A DNA stretch of 40,212 nt from a virus. The stretch lies in IMG/VR virus record IMGVR_UViG_3300040801_003093, positions 1-40,212 of that record; one strand, 5' to 3'. The position numbers and the translations under genes are program-made. How positions within the stretch are numbered: position 1 is the stretch's first letter; each line of letters starts with the position of its first letter. Positions 21,403 to 29,729 of this stretch are shown piece by piece. Under the pieces are notes generated by a model. The model was not told where the DNA came from. It saw only the letters and a list, made by a program, of their open reading frames with translations, and did not search any database.

Positions 21403-21869
21403 GAGCCGCTCCCGGTCGTCGTGACGACGTCGATCGAGTCGACGACGTTCCCCGCGGGCCCGTAGAGCGCGCTGCCCTGCCGCATCGGGTAGAAGAGGAG
21501 CTCGAGCTCCTGGACCTTCGGTCCGCCGGGCCCGACGCTGTTTCGCAGGGCGACGAGGAGACCGTCGGCCTCGAGGTCGTCACCGTCGTCGAGGAGAGTG
21601 ATCGTGACGATCCGTCCGGTGGAGAGCGTCTGCGCGAAGCTCGCGCCGTTAAAGGCGCGGCTCGGCCGGCCGTTGAAGAGGTCGGCGGAGGGCACGAGGA
21701 CCGTCTCGAGCTGCTTCGCGATGGCGCGAGCTCGGGACGTCGTGAACAGGAGGCGGACGGGCTGGTCCTGGTCGATCCTGCCTTCGATCGCTTGAGGACG
21801 CTCGGTCGCGTCGGGCCCGAAGGTCGCGACGCTCGTGCCGTCGAGGAGAGAGACGGTGAGGTAGCTCAC
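21399..21869 (-). CDS. Minor tail protein, possibly distal tail, with Gly/Ser tail (156 aa)
   Basis: First gene after the tape measure, the usual place of the distal tail (Dit) or tube-tip protein. It is beta-rich (YLTVSLLDGTSVATFG, RIVTITLLDDGDDLEADG, VQELELLFYPMRQG) with a helical insert (ARAIAKQLETVLV). It ends DVVTTTGSGS, matching the tails of the capsid and tail tube proteins. The stop overlaps the next GTG start. No family motif was recognised, so Dit is a positional guess. Confidence 0.6.
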   Translation of the reverse strand: MSYLTVSLLDGTSVATFGPDATERPQAIEGRIDQDQPVRLLFTTSRARAIAKQLETVLVPSADLFNGRPSRAFNGASFAQTLSTGRIVTITLLDDGDDLEADGLLVALRNSVGPGGPKVQELELLFYPMRQGSALYGPAGNVVDSIDVVTTTGSGS

Positions 21870-24800
21870 AAGGGGCTCCCGAGGGCAGCTCGGCGGAGGC
21901 CGGCGTAGTCGATCTGTCGGAGGACGTCCGCGACGATCGCGCGCGTCCGGCGGTCATTGTCCGCCCGGACTTGCGGGTCGACGTTCGTCGAGTCGTAGTT
22001 GTTCGTCTGCGAGACGCTCACGCGAACGACGAAGCTCGGGGTGCGGTTTGCGCGCCTCGACTCGGCAGCTTGCCGCTCCTCCTCCGCGCGGTCGCGTCCA
22101 CCCCCGAAGAGGCCGGCGATGCCGGAGAAGAGCCCGCCGATGATCGGGAGGGCGGCGCTGATGATGCCGAGCGTGCCGGCCGTGCCGGCGGAGAGGAGGC
22201 CCGCTGCGGGCCCGAAGTTCGCGAGGGCGCCGGTGACGCTCGAGGCTGCCTGGAAGGTCTGCGAGATGGCGGACACGAAGTCGCCGCTCTGGACAGCCTG
22301 GAGAATGCCGACGGTGAACCCGGCGGCAGCGTCGGCCAGGTCCAGCTTGAGGCGAGCTCCAGCGTCGATCAGGTCGTCCGACAGGGTGTCGCCGGCCTCG
22401 CCGACGTCCTCGGCGAGGTCCTCGCCGGGGCTCGACGTCGGGCGAGGCCCGCCCTGCTGCGCGGACAGGCGAGCTCGGAGGAGGGGGTCCGTCTCGATCC
22501 GGTTGACGCGCGCGAACGTGTCGATGAGACGCTCGGTCTCCTCACGGGCCCGCTCGTCCGCGGCAGCACGCTCGTTCGCCGCCTCGACGGTCGCGTTGTA
22601 CGCGTCGACCTCCGCCTGCGTCGGCTCGCGACCTCCTCCTTGCTGCGCGGAGAGGCGAGCTGCGACGAGCGGGTCGCTGGTGATGGTCTCGAGGCGCGCG
22701 AAGGACGTGACGAGCCGGTCGGTCTCCTCACGAGCTCGCGCGTCCGCCGCGGCCCGCTCATTCGCTGCGACCGCGCTCGCGTTCGCTGCCGCAATCTCCT
22801 CGTCCGTGTAGCGGCGTCCTCCGCCCTGCTGCGCCTGGAGCTGCGCGGCGACGAGCGGGTTGAGGGCGCGCTCGAGAGCTGCGGCGGCAGCGCGTGCCTC
22901 CGCCTCGAACGACGGGCGGGAGGTCGGGGGCGTGCCGTCCGGCGTCGCGGGGAGCGTGCCGGGCAGTCCTCCGCCCTGGAGTAGCCCTGGAGCGAGGCTC
23001 GGGTCGCGGGTCGCAATGCGGATGCCCTGCTCCAGCTCGGCGCGGCGCGTCCGGAGGTATTCCAGCTCGTCCTCGCCGACGGTGTCGACGAAGTCCGTAA
23101 GGAGCTCGCGGATCGCGTCGTCGATCAGGCGGACGCGGTCCTCGGCGCTCTCAATCGCAGCTTCCGGGGTGCCCTCGAAGTCGGCGATGCGGACGAGGGC
23201 AGCTCCGCGGGCGGCAAGCTCGTCGAATACGGTGCGGACGGTCCGCTCCTCGACGTCGGGCGGAGTGAAGCCGGGGCCCGTCCGTCCGGGCGGGGGGCGC
23301 GTCTCTCCGGGCGGCGGCGCTGTCGGGCTCGCGAGCTGCGCCTCGAGCTCTGCGCGGCGCTCGAGGAGGTCGGCGAGGCCGCTGTCGAGCGCCTCTCGAG
23401 AGCGGGCGATCGTGTCGAACACGACGCTCTGGACGACGTCGTCGGCGGGAACGCGAGCTCGGCCCTGGTCGTCGCGGAGGGCGTCCGTGAGCGCCTCGAG
23501 CGTCACGCGGCCCTGATCGTCGATCGTGAAGGTGAGGTCGCCGGGCCCGTAGCCGGCCTGGAGTAGGGCGCGGTCGAGGAGCTCCTGCGAGCCGGCGAGG
23601 CCCTGCCCTGCTCTGGAGAGCCCGCCGACGCCCTCTGCCTCGAGCGTCGCGATCTGCGCGTTGACGCTCGCGAGCTCGGCCTCGGCAGCGATGCGGTCGA
23701 AGCTGCCGACGAGCCGGTCGAACTCGGCGCGCGTGTCGGCGCTCACCTCTCCCGCCTCGGCGATCTTGTCGATGAGGCGCTGGACGGCGGGAACGGCGCT
23801 CACGTCGACGCGGTCCTTGACGCGCTCCAGCGCGGAGACGGCGGAGCTCGCGTCGCTGCCGGCGAGAGCCGTGCCGGCCTTCCCGACGGCGTCCTCGAGG
23901 CTGTCACGGCGTCCAGCGAAGGCGAGGGCGAGCCCGCCGACCGCGATTGCTCCGGCTGCGGCCCAACCGGCAGGCCCGGCAGCGAGGAGGGTCGCCGTCC
24001 GGATTGCTCGGAGGCCGGCGACGACCTTCGGCGCCACCGTGACGATCTGTCCGAGCGCGAGGAGGAGCGGGCCGGCTGCTGCGGCGATGCCGCCGAAGGC
24101 GACGATGGCGACCTGCGCCGCGTCGGGCAGGTCCGCGATCGTGTCGACGAAGCCGGTGAGGCTGGAGACGGCAGCGGTCGCGATGGGGAGAAGGACCTCT
24201 CCGAGCTCGACGGCCAGGTCGTTGATTCCGGAGCGGAGGCGTCGCGTCTGATTCGCGAAGCTCTCGCTCGTGCGGGCGTAGTCTCCGATCGCGTTCGCGC
24301 TCTGCTCTTGCGCGATGGCGAGGGTCGCGTACGCGCGCGCCTGCGTCTCTGTCGCGTCGACGAGCTCTCCGCTCGCCTCGAGCTCCTCGATCTTCGCGGT
24401 GACGAGGTCCTGCCGGATCGCGATGCCGAGGCTCTTCGCTGCCTCCGTCTCGCCGAGGAGCGCCTTCGTGAGGGCTGCCGAGGCGCCCTCGGCGCCGCCC
24501 TGGAAGTTGGTGAAGCTCGCGAGGTCGACAGCCAGCTCGTTCACCTGCGTCGACAGGTCGAGGGCAGCCTCGCCGGTGAAGCCGAAGCCGGTGAGGAGGT
24601 CGCCCGTGTCGCCGAGGAGCCGGCGTGCGTTCGTGCTGGAGAGGCCGAAGGACTCGGAGAGCCGGTCGGCGGACCGCTCGGCCTCGTCGCCGACGTCGCG
24701 GAAGACGGTCGCGAACTTGGACGCGGTCTCCTCCGCGTCGCTCGCTGCCTTGATGAAGCCGGCGGACAGGGCGACGAGGGGCGTCGTGACGCCGACCGTG

Positions 24801-24967
24801 AGGGCTGTCCCGACGCCGCGGAGGCGGCGCCCGAGCTGCTCGAAGTCGCGGCCGGCGCGAGACGTGAACGCCTTCACCTCGCGCTCGGCCTGCGACAGGC
24901 CCGTCCGGAGGCCGGACTGCTCGAGGCGGGTCCGGAGGACGGCGGTGCCGAGGTTCGGGTTCATCAT
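21866..24967 (-). CDS. Tape measure protein (1033 aa)
   Basis: Sets tail length and is ejected with the DNA. The family pattern is clear: N-terminal coiled coil (LRTRLEQSGLRTGLSQAERE), a conserved-type region (ALSAGFIKAASDAEETASKF, TNARRLLGDTGDLLTGFGF), a hydrophobic block at about 284-350 and another near the C-terminus (about 925-970, LLSAGTAGTLGIISAALPI). At about 0.15 nm per residue it predicts a tail near 155 nm, which suits a siphovirus. Residues about 703-845 hold two 62-residue repeats plus a partial third. ATG at 24967 with GGAGG upstream; a second ATG follows directly. Confidence 0.93.
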   Translation of the reverse strand: MMNPNLGTAVLRTRLEQSGLRTGLSQAEREVKAFTSRAGRDFEQLGRRLRGVGTALTVGVTTPLVALSAGFIKAASDAEETASKFATVFRDVGDEAERSADRLSESFGLSSTNARRLLGDTGDLLTGFGFTGEAALDLSTQVNELAVDLASFTNFQGGAEGASAALTKALLGETEAAKSLGIAIRQDLVTAKIEELEASGELVDATETQARAYATLAIAQEQSANAIGDYARTSESFANQTRRLRSGINDLAVELGEVLLPIATAAVSSLTGFVDTIADLPDAAQVAIVAFGGIAAAAGPLLLALGQIVTVAPKVVAGLRAIRTATLLAAGPAGWAAAGAIAVGGLALAFAGRRDSLEDAVGKAGTALAGSDASSAVSALERVKDRVDVSAVPAVQRLIDKIAEAGEVSADTRAEFDRLVGSFDRIAAEAELASVNAQIATLEAEGVGGLSRAGQGLAGSQELLDRALLQAGYGPGDLTFTIDDQGRVTLEALTDALRDDQGRARVPADDVVQSVVFDTIARSREALDSGLADLLERRAELEAQLASPTAPPPGETRPPPGRTGPGFTPPDVEERTVRTVFDELAARGAALVRIADFEGTPEAAIESAEDRVRLIDDAIRELLTDFVDTVGEDELEYLRTRRAELEQGIRIATRDPSLAPGLLQGGGLPGTLPATPDGTPPTSRPSFEAEARAAAAALERALNPLVAAQLQAQQGGGRRYTDEEIAAANASAVAANERAAADARAREETDRLVTSFARLETITSDPLVAARLSAQQGGGREPTQAEVDAYNATVEAANERAAADERAREETERLIDTFARVNRIETDPLLRARLSAQQGGPRPTSSPGEDLAEDVGEAGDTLSDDLIDAGARLKLDLADAAAGFTVGILQAVQSGDFVSAISQTFQAASSVTGALANFGPAAGLLSAGTAGTLGIISAALPIIGGLFSGIAGLFGGGRDRAEEERQAAESRRANRTPSFVVRVSVSQTNNYDSTNVDPQVRADNDRRTRAIVADVLRQIDYAGLRRAALGSPL
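22433..22861 (-). repeat. Internal repeats in the tape measure gene
   Basis: Two 186-bp units (22676-22861 and 22490-22675) and a partial third (from 22489 down). Each encodes (N/D)PLVAA(Q/R)L(Q/S)AQQGGGR at its start and ANERAAAD(A/E)RAREET(D/E)RL in its middle. Gain or loss of a unit would change tail length by roughly 9 nm. Confidence 0.8.
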
Positions 24968-25009
24968 CGCAGAGAGCCTCCGTCGACAGTATGAACGACG
25001 AGCGGGGTG

Positions 25010-25432
25010 CTAGGTCGTGGCGATCCTCTCGAGCCGGTCGAAGTCGAGGATCGCGAGAGCTCCGACGGGGAGCTGGTGAGCGTGCTCGAGCGCGTCTCGA
25101 GCGGAGCGTGCCGTCCAGACGCCGGGGCCCGTCTCGAGGCGGGCCCACGGGGGGAGGCGCTCCTCGGGCGTGAAGAGGCGGCTCGGGGGGAGCGGCGGAT
25201 TGTCGGCCTCGGAGTCTGCGGACGGGTCCGGCTTGCCGCCGACGACGTTCAGAAGGGCAGCCTCGAGGGACGCGCTGCCCCAACCTCGGCGCGCCTCAAT
25301 AAGCGGAATCCAGCGGAGGTAGTAGACGAGCTGTCGCTGCGAGAGAGCCTCGATCACTCGAGGCTCCCATCCGTACGCGTGAGCGAGGAGCGCGAGCTCC
25401 GGTCCGGCTTCCTCGCTCGCGCGGTCGCTCAT
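25010..25432 (-). CDS. Tail assembly chaperone candidate, downstream member (140 aa)
   Basis: Lies between the upstream chaperone candidate and the tape measure, the place of the gpT-like chaperone. The helical N-terminus (LALLAHAYGWEPRVIEALSQ) with RQLVYYLRWIPLIEARRG resembles the small alpha-helical proteins found here. The ATG at 25432 overlaps the upstream stop (ATGA). I see no slippery heptamer at the junction, so coupling by re-initiation seems more likely than a frameshift. Confidence 0.6.
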   Translation of the reverse strand: MSDRASEEAGPELALLAHAYGWEPRVIEALSQRQLVYYLRWIPLIEARRGWGSASLEAALLNVVGGKPDPSADSEADNPPLPPSRLFTPEERLPPWARLETGPGVWTARSARDALEHAHQLPVGALAILDFDRLERIATT

Positions 25433-25782
25433 GAGCTCTTCGAGGCTGCCCGGCGGGCCGCGCGGTTCGGAGCTCCGGCCGGCGCCTCTCCGCGAAAGAG
25501 GATGCCGACGACCGCGTCGATCGCGGCGCGGGTGAGGTGCGTCTCGATCCAGGCGTCGTCGATCGCGTCCGGGTCGTCCGTCCTCGCCTGGAGCGCGCGG
25601 ACGAGGGTCGTCGCCTGCTCCTCCGGCTTCATCTCGTCGAAGGCGAGGGCGACGGTCCAGCCGATCGGTCGGCCCTCGAAGTCGATGCCGCCGAGCGTGA
25701 AGTCGGGCGTGCGGGTCTCTAGGATCGCGTCCAGGTCGAGGTGCGGCCGGTCGCTGCTAGTCGTGCGCTTCTTCGTCGTCAT
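25429..25782 (-). CDS. Tail assembly chaperone candidate, upstream member (117 aa)
   Basis: Starts MTTKKRTTSSDRPHLDLDAI, then PDFTLGGIDFEGRPIGWTVA and a helical part (EEQATTLVRALQARTDDPD, HLTRAAIDAVVGILF). The length, order and position two genes after the tail tube fit a gpG-like tail assembly chaperone. The ATG at 25782 has SD GGAAGGG upstream; longer in-frame starts lie within the preceding gene. It overlaps that gene by 26 bases. Confidence 0.65.
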   Translation of the reverse strand: MTTKKRTTSSDRPHLDLDAILETRTPDFTLGGIDFEGRPIGWTVALAFDEMKPEEQATTLVRALQARTDDPDAIDDAWIETHLTRAAIDAVVGILFRGEAPAGAPNRAARRAASKSS

Positions 25783-26047
25783 GTAGCGGGTTCCCTTCCT
25801 CGTCGAGCGCCAGGATCGGCCGTCCCGTGACGGCGCGCCAAGCGCGAGCATTCCCGAGCTCCTCGGGGAGCTCGAGGACTCCGAGCTCTTCGCCGGTGTC
25901 GGGGTTCATCATGACGTACAGGCCGGGAGCGAGTCCAGGCGCGACGAGGAGCGTGTCGACGGGGTAGACGACGCCCTCGGGACGCGAGGGCGTCCCGAGG
26001 GCGGTCACGACGGGTTCCCCGAGCCGGTGAGCTCGGGAGACGATCAC
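25757..26047 (-). CDS. Small tail-region hypothetical protein (96 aa)
   Basis: Unrecognised. It reads as a mostly beta protein (EPVVTALGTPS, GVVYPVDTLLVAPGLAPGLYV) with an acidic C-terminus (LHDDEEAHD). The GTG at 26047 overlaps the tail tube stop (GTGA). A 13-bp perfect inverted repeat (25972-26003) lies inside its first 26 codons. It could be a minor tail or decoration protein. Confidence 0.6.
   Translation of the reverse strand: MIVSRAHRLGEPVVTALGTPSRPEGVVYPVDTLLVAPGLAPGLYVMMNPDTGEELGVLELPEELGNARAWRAVTGRPILALDEEGNPLHDDEEAHD
25972..26003 (-). promoter_or_regulatory. 13-bp perfect hairpin inside coding sequence
   Basis: CGCCCTCGGGACG and CGTCCCGAGGGCG flank a 6-base loop. It lies about 40 bases after the tail tube stop, within codons of the next gene, where it could lower transcription or stabilise the upstream message. 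Confidence 0.55.
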
Positions 26048-26790
26048 GAGCCGGAGCTCGAGAGGACGGTCCGCTTCGGCTTGCCCTGCCCCTGCCACGT
26101 CCAGGACGCGTCGAGGACGCCGGACGCGGGCGGGTCGACAGAGAAGTTGCGGACGCGAGCTCGGCCCTCGTACGCGCGGGCAGCCTCGTTGTCCTCGTCG
26201 GCGTAGACGACCTTGATCCATACCTCGCGCTCCTCGAGGTTCGCGATCTCGGCCTGCTGGAGAGCGTGGTCGCCGGCCTTGAAACGTCCGGAGCGGGGCA
26301 CGCTCCAGCCCTTCGAGGTCGCCTCGTCCTCCGCCCACGTCGTCCCGGAGTACGCGGTCTCGTAGCTCGCGGGCGTGAGCGTGTTCGTGTTGTCGTTCGT
26401 CGCGAAGCCGGCGCTCTCCGTACCGACGACGCGGTGCAGCTGATCCCAAGTCGCGGTATGCGAGGCGGACAGCTCGGCAGGAATGCCGGGCTCGTCGCCG
26501 GCGACCGCGTCGACGGGCACGCTCGCGCCGCCGCTGCCGATGCTGGTGTCCTCTGTCACGCGGACGAGGACCTCGTCGCCGCCGTCCGTGAAGGACAGGA
26601 TCAGGTTCTTGCGGAGCGTGATGGTCGTCGGGCACGACAGGGTCGCCGACGTCGCGCCGGCAGCGGCGACGCTGTCGACGCTAATCGTCACGTCGGCAGG
26701 CTCGGAGGCGTTGACTCCAGCGGCGAACGCGTCGCTCTGGAACACCTCGCTGTACTTGCCGCGCGCGAAGGTGAGAAGCTCATTGCTCAT
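26044..26790 (-). CDS. Major tail tube protein with Gly/Ser tail (248 aa)
   Basis: Probable subunit of the tail tube: it follows the tail terminator gene and precedes the chaperones and tape measure. It has beta-rich stretches (ATLSCPTTITLRKNLILSF, EVLVRVTEDTSIGSG, EREVWIKVVYADED, GRARVRNFSVD) and the length expected of tube proteins (200-250 aa). The last residues are KRTVLSSSGS, one of the Gly/Ser tails. The SD AGGAGG precedes the ATG at 26790. Confidence 0.78.
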   Translation of the reverse strand: MSNELLTFARGKYSEVFQSDAFAAGVNASEPADVTISVDSVAAAGATSATLSCPTTITLRKNLILSFTDGGDEVLVRVTEDTSIGSGGASVPVDAVAGDEPGIPAELSASHTATWDQLHRVVGTESAGFATNDNTNTLTPASYETAYSGTTWAEDEATSKGWSVPRSGRFKAGDHALQQAEIANLEEREVWIKVVYADEDNEAARAYEGRARVRNFSVDPPASGVLDASWTWQGQGKPKRTVLSSSGS

Positions 26791-26803
26791 TCGGAGGGAC
26801 CTC

Positions 26804-27181
26804 CTACGGGGTCACGGTCACGAGGACCTGATTGCGGATTCCGAGCCGCTCGTTCGCAGCGATCGGCGTCGGACTCGACGTGCGGAACGCGGTGACGACC
26901 CGCTCCGTCGCTGATTGTAGACGACCGGCGGGCGTGCCGTCATGCTCGACGAGGTAGACGAGCCAGGACCGGGACAGGGTGAGCTCGTGCCGGTAGCCGG
27001 GCTCGGACTCGATGCTCGGCACGCTCCCGACGTGCGCTTCGAGGCCCTCGACGGTCACGCTGTCGGGCAGCGGACCGTGCGAGATGGCGGGCCGGGTCGT
27101 GCCGAGGTCCGGGTCGCGGTAGACGCCGACGAGGTCTCCGAGGAGCTCGCGGAGCTGGAGCGTGAGCTCGGGGCCGGTCAT
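26804..27181 (-). CDS. Tail terminator/completion protein (125 aa)
   Basis: Position just before the tail tube gene and the mixed alpha/beta pattern fit a tail terminator (gpU-like): helix ELTLQLRELLGDLVGVY, strand SVTVEGLEAHVGSV, strand ELTLSRSWLVYLVEHDG, helix QSATERVVTAF and a last strand NQVLVTVTP. The ATG at 27181 overlaps the upstream stop (ATGA). The in-frame extension upstream is out-of-frame reading of the neighbour. Confidence 0.65.
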   Translation of the reverse strand: MTGPELTLQLRELLGDLVGVYRDPDLGTTRPAISHGPLPDSVTVEGLEAHVGSVPSIESEPGYRHELTLSRSWLVYLVEHDGTPAGRLQSATERVVTAFRTSSPTPIAANERLGIRNQVLVTVTP

Positions 27182-27588
27182 GCGGTGCCTCCTCTGCGGG
27201 TGAAGGCGTTGGCGAAGAGTCGAGGGAGCCGTCGGAGGGGCTCGTCGTAGATGTTTCGGCCGGGGTACGTCTTGGTGCCGAGCCGGTAGCCGAGGAGGAC
27301 GGGGATCGCGTACGCGACGTCGACCGTATGAAGCCATTCCGTGAGGTCGCCGTCGGGCCGGGCGAAGATGCTGGAGCGGAGCCGGCCGCTGTCGACGACG
27401 TCGCGGGGGCTAGGGTCGTTCGGCCAATCCCACTTGCGGAGGGTCGCCTCTCGCTTTGCGAGGTTCTCCATCGCGAGGTTCGCGTCGAGGAATGCCTCGC
27501 GGTGCTGCTGGAGTATCTCGTCGACGCGGATTGTCACGGTCGCGTCGAGCCCGAGGTCGACCCGTCCGGACGGGAGGCGGCTGCTCAT
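27178..27588 (-). CDS. Neck / HK97 gp10-like protein (136 aa)
   Basis: Layout of a gp10-type head-tail protein: N-terminal strand and long helix (VTIRVDEILQQHREAFLDAN), then VDSGRLRSSIFARPDG, a motif common in this family (a short helix followed by a strand), and VDVAYAIPVLLGYRLG near the C-terminus, ending with a basic helix. The ATG at 27588 overlaps the upstream stop. It probably connects the head-completion ring to the tail. Confidence 0.68.
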   Translation of the reverse strand: MSSRLPSGRVDLGLDATVTIRVDEILQQHREAFLDANLAMENLAKREATLRKWDWPNDPSPRDVVDSGRLRSSIFARPDGDLTEWLHTVDVAYAIPVLLGYRLGTKTYPGRNIYDEPLRRLPRLFANAFTRRGGTA

Positions 27589-27983
27589 GCTCCAGGTCTC
27601 CAGACGCCGTACAGGACCTCGCCGAGCGCGTCGACGATCGCGTCGAGCGTCTCGACGGGCCGGGCGACGATGCGTAGGACGCCGTCTCTGCCGCCGTACG
27701 TGAGGTCAAACTCCGTGCCGGGCTGGACGTTCGCGGGGGCGACGGTCGGCTCGAGGCAGGTGAGGATCAGGACGACCTCGCCGGCGCTCGCGCCGTACTG
27801 CTCGCGGAGGCTGTCCCGGCTCGCGGCGGAGGCTGGAGCGTCGGCGATGACGCGGAGCGTCTGCTCGACGGTGTCGTAGAGCGGGTCGCCGGCCGCGTCT
27901 GTCTCGGGCGGGTCGCGCTCGACGCGGACGTCGCGGGTGAGGGTGACGTCCTGAAAGACGCCGTCGAAGGCGGAGGGAGCCAC
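27585..27983 (-). CDS. Head-tail stopper/connector protein (132 aa)
   Basis: Position between the adaptor-like and gp10-like genes and a beta-barrel-like pattern (VTLTRDVRVERD, TLRVIADAPAS, GEVVLILTCLEPTVA, EFDLTYGGRDGVLRIVA) suit a head-completion stopper. The GTG at 27983 follows the previous stop by 3 bases. Assignment rests on gene order and fold pattern. Confidence 0.55.
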   Translation of the reverse strand: MAPSAFDGVFQDVTLTRDVRVERDPPETDAAGDPLYDTVEQTLRVIADAPASAASRDSLREQYGASAGEVVLILTCLEPTVAPANVQPGTEFDLTYGGRDGVLRIVARPVETLDAIVDALGEVLYGVWRPGA

Positions 27984-27986
27984 GGG

Positions 27987-28337
27987 CTAGAAGCCGGCCT
28001 GGACGGTGTAGCCGCGCGCGGCGGGCCATGCGTCCGGGACGGTGAGCTCGTAGGTCTCGTCGAGGCGTGCCTGCTGCGCGAGGTAGCCGGCGACCGCGTC
28101 GCCGGGGTCGGCGTACTCGAGCTGCGCGCCGGTCGCGCCGCGGAGGGTGACGTACCGCTCCCATTGCGTCTCGAACAGGGCGGCGAGGACGACGTAGGGA
28201 CGAAAGTAGACGGTCTCGTCGCTGTCCTCGCCCTTCGACGCGTCGAGGAGTGCTTCGACCTCGTCACCGTCGGCAAACGGGGCTCGAGCGAGGACGAGAG
28301 CTTTCGTCTCCGTGAGGCTGGTGAAGTCGGTAGCCAT
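27987..28337 (-). CDS. Head-tail adaptor-like protein (116 aa)
   Basis: Helical small protein (SLTETKALVLARAP, DGDEVEALLDAS, FRPYVVLAALFETQWERYV) at the place of the gp6/gp15-type adaptor that docks to the portal. The ending YELTVPDAWPAARGYTVQAGF may be the arm that inserts between subunits. ATG at 28337 with AGGAG upstream. Confidence 0.55.
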   Translation of the reverse strand: MATDFTSLTETKALVLARAPFADGDEVEALLDASKGEDSDETVYFRPYVVLAALFETQWERYVTLRGATGAQLEYADPGDAVAGYLAQQARLDETYELTVPDAWPAARGYTVQAGF

Positions 28338-28348
28338 CGGTCGGTCTC

Positions 28349-29320
28349 CTATCCCGCGACGACGTGCTCGAGGATCGCGGCGACCGCGCGGTCGGTCGCT
28401 CGGCCGTCGACGTGAGCATACGCGACGGCGACGGCAGCTCGTCGAGCGGCTCGGTCACGCTCGGGGTCCTCGAGGGCGCGCTGGACGGCGGGCACGAGGC
28501 TCTCGTCGGTCCATGCGACGTGCGGCCCAAGCTCGCTCGCTTCCCAGAAGCGGAGGCCGTGCTCGACGTCGCGGCGGTAGATGCGGTCGTTGAGGACGAC
28601 GACGGGCCGGCCGGTGCTCGCGAACTCGTACATGGTCGAGCTGTTGTCGCAGACGTAGACGCTCGCCGTCTCGAGGACGCGGTCGAAGGTCGGCTCGTAC
28701 GGCAGCTCGTGCTTTGCGTAGACGGGGACAACGTCGCGGCGGAGGCGGGGGTGCGCGTGCATGACGACGCGGACGTCATTCCGTGCGGCGAGGGGGAGGA
28801 CGCGAGGCAGGAAGCGGCGCCACGCGCTGCGCGTTTCGGGGACGACCTTGCAATCCCAATGGAAGGAGACGACGACGGTCGGGGGGCTCGAGAGGGTCGG
28901 CTGGAGCGTGCCGTCATGCCACACGTCCAGCTTCGGGACGCCGATCTCGACGACGGGAGCTCTACCCTCGAGCGTGCCGCTCTCCTCGTACGCTCGGCGG
29001 GCTGCGGGGCCGGGCACGAGGGCGAGGACGACGCCGTACCGGTTCCTCCCGCCGGCGTAGCTCGTGTGCCGGAGGAGCTGCCCGTCGAGCCCGCGGTACG
29101 TCTGCCCGGCGCCGTGCTCCATCAGGATCACCGGCCGGCCTGCCTGCCGGGCAGCGTTGAGGTCGCCGAAGCTGGAGACGAGGGTCGGCCGGTCGCTCGG
29201 CGTCACGAGCCGCTTCCGGGACGAGAAGAAGGCTCCCCGACAGTCGTCGGGGAGCCGCTCGTAGACGGGCCGAATGTGCGAGGCGAAGTGCTCCTCGGAG
29301 GCGAGGGCGTCGACCTTCAC
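28349..29320 (-). CDS. TagF-like glycosyl/glycerophosphotransferase in the head cassette (323 aa)
   Basis: Resembles CDP-glycerol glycerophosphotransferase or related GT-B enzymes: MEHGAGQTYRG in the N-terminal part, VVSFHWDCK, VVMHAHPRLRRD, and the donor-site stretch YVCDNSSTMYEFASTGRPVV, whose Asn-Ser-Ser and later Glu/Gly-Pro positions match the family. These enzymes transfer glycerol-phosphate or sugars from nucleotide donors. Its place among head genes is unusual and suggests that virion proteins are the acceptor. The GTG at 29320 (MKVDALASEEHF) is chosen because the longer reading overlaps the previous gene in another frame. SD is weak. Confidence 0.8.
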   Translation of the reverse strand: MKVDALASEEHFASHIRPVYERLPDDCRGAFFSSRKRLVTPSDRPTLVSSFGDLNAARQAGRPVILMEHGAGQTYRGLDGQLLRHTSYAGGRNRYGVVLALVPGPAARRAYEESGTLEGRAPVVEIGVPKLDVWHDGTLQPTLSSPPTVVVSFHWDCKVVPETRSAWRRFLPRVLPLAARNDVRVVMHAHPRLRRDVVPVYAKHELPYEPTFDRVLETASVYVCDNSSTMYEFASTGRPVVVLNDRIYRRDVEHGLRFWEASELGPHVAWTDESLVPAVQRALEDPERDRAARRAAVAVAYAHVDGRATDRAVAAILEHVVAG

Positions 29321-29324
29321 GGGC

Positions 29325-29729
29325 TCACGCGTCGGGCGTGAGGAGCTCGCGAATCTCGGCCTTCGTCGCTCGGGCGGGCACGTCGACGTCGAGCTCGTCG
29401 GCGAGAGCGCGGAGCTCGGCAGCGGTGAGCTGCTCGAGCTCGTCGAGGGGAGGCAGGTCACGCGGGGCGCCTGCCTCGTCGTCGGTCGGGAGGTCCTGGA
29501 CAGTCTCGCCTTCCAGGTGCTCTGTCGGCGTCGCCGGCTGGAGCTCGTCGGGCAGCTGCTCGCCGGGCCAGGGGAGGAACCCTCGAGAGAGGAGACTCAC
29601 GATCGCGTCCGGGTCGTCGACGTCGGCGGTCGCGACAGGTGTCGGTCGACCTTCGAGCGCCTTCGGCGAGAACTCGATCCCGGTCACGCGGTCTCTCTTC
29701 CGGTCGTAGTGCGGGTGGTAGAGCCTCAC
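29325..29729 (-). CDS. Protein with C-terminal SAP/Rho-N-like helix pair (134 aa)
   Basis: The N-terminal part reads as a short barrel (RVTGIEFSPKALEGR, VATADVDDPDAIVSLL); an acidic, Pro-rich linker follows; and the last 35 residues (LEQLTAAELRALADELDVDV, ATKAEIRELL) match the helix-extended-loop-helix pattern of SAP or Rho N-terminal domains, which bind nucleic acid. Such domains occur in phage proteins encoded just after the major capsid gene. The GTG at 29729 has SD AGGAGG. A head-associated or head-completion role is inferred. Confidence 0.72.
   Translation of the reverse strand: MRLYHPHYDRKRDRVTGIEFSPKALEGRPTPVATADVDDPDAIVSLLSRGFLPWPGEQLPDELQPATPTEHLEGETVQDLPTDDEAGAPRDLPPLDELEQLTAAELRALADELDVDVPARATKAEIRELLTPDA

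Noticed and set aside
25425-25470. Programmed frameshift between the two tail chaperone candidates
   Set aside because: The genes meet in an ATGA overlap and I could find no slippery heptamer near the end of the first. Re-initiation explains the coupling.
29206-29226. Another GSGS-stop ending on the minus strand
   Set aside because: It is an out-of-frame reading within the TagF-like gene, whose conserved sequence continues on both sides.
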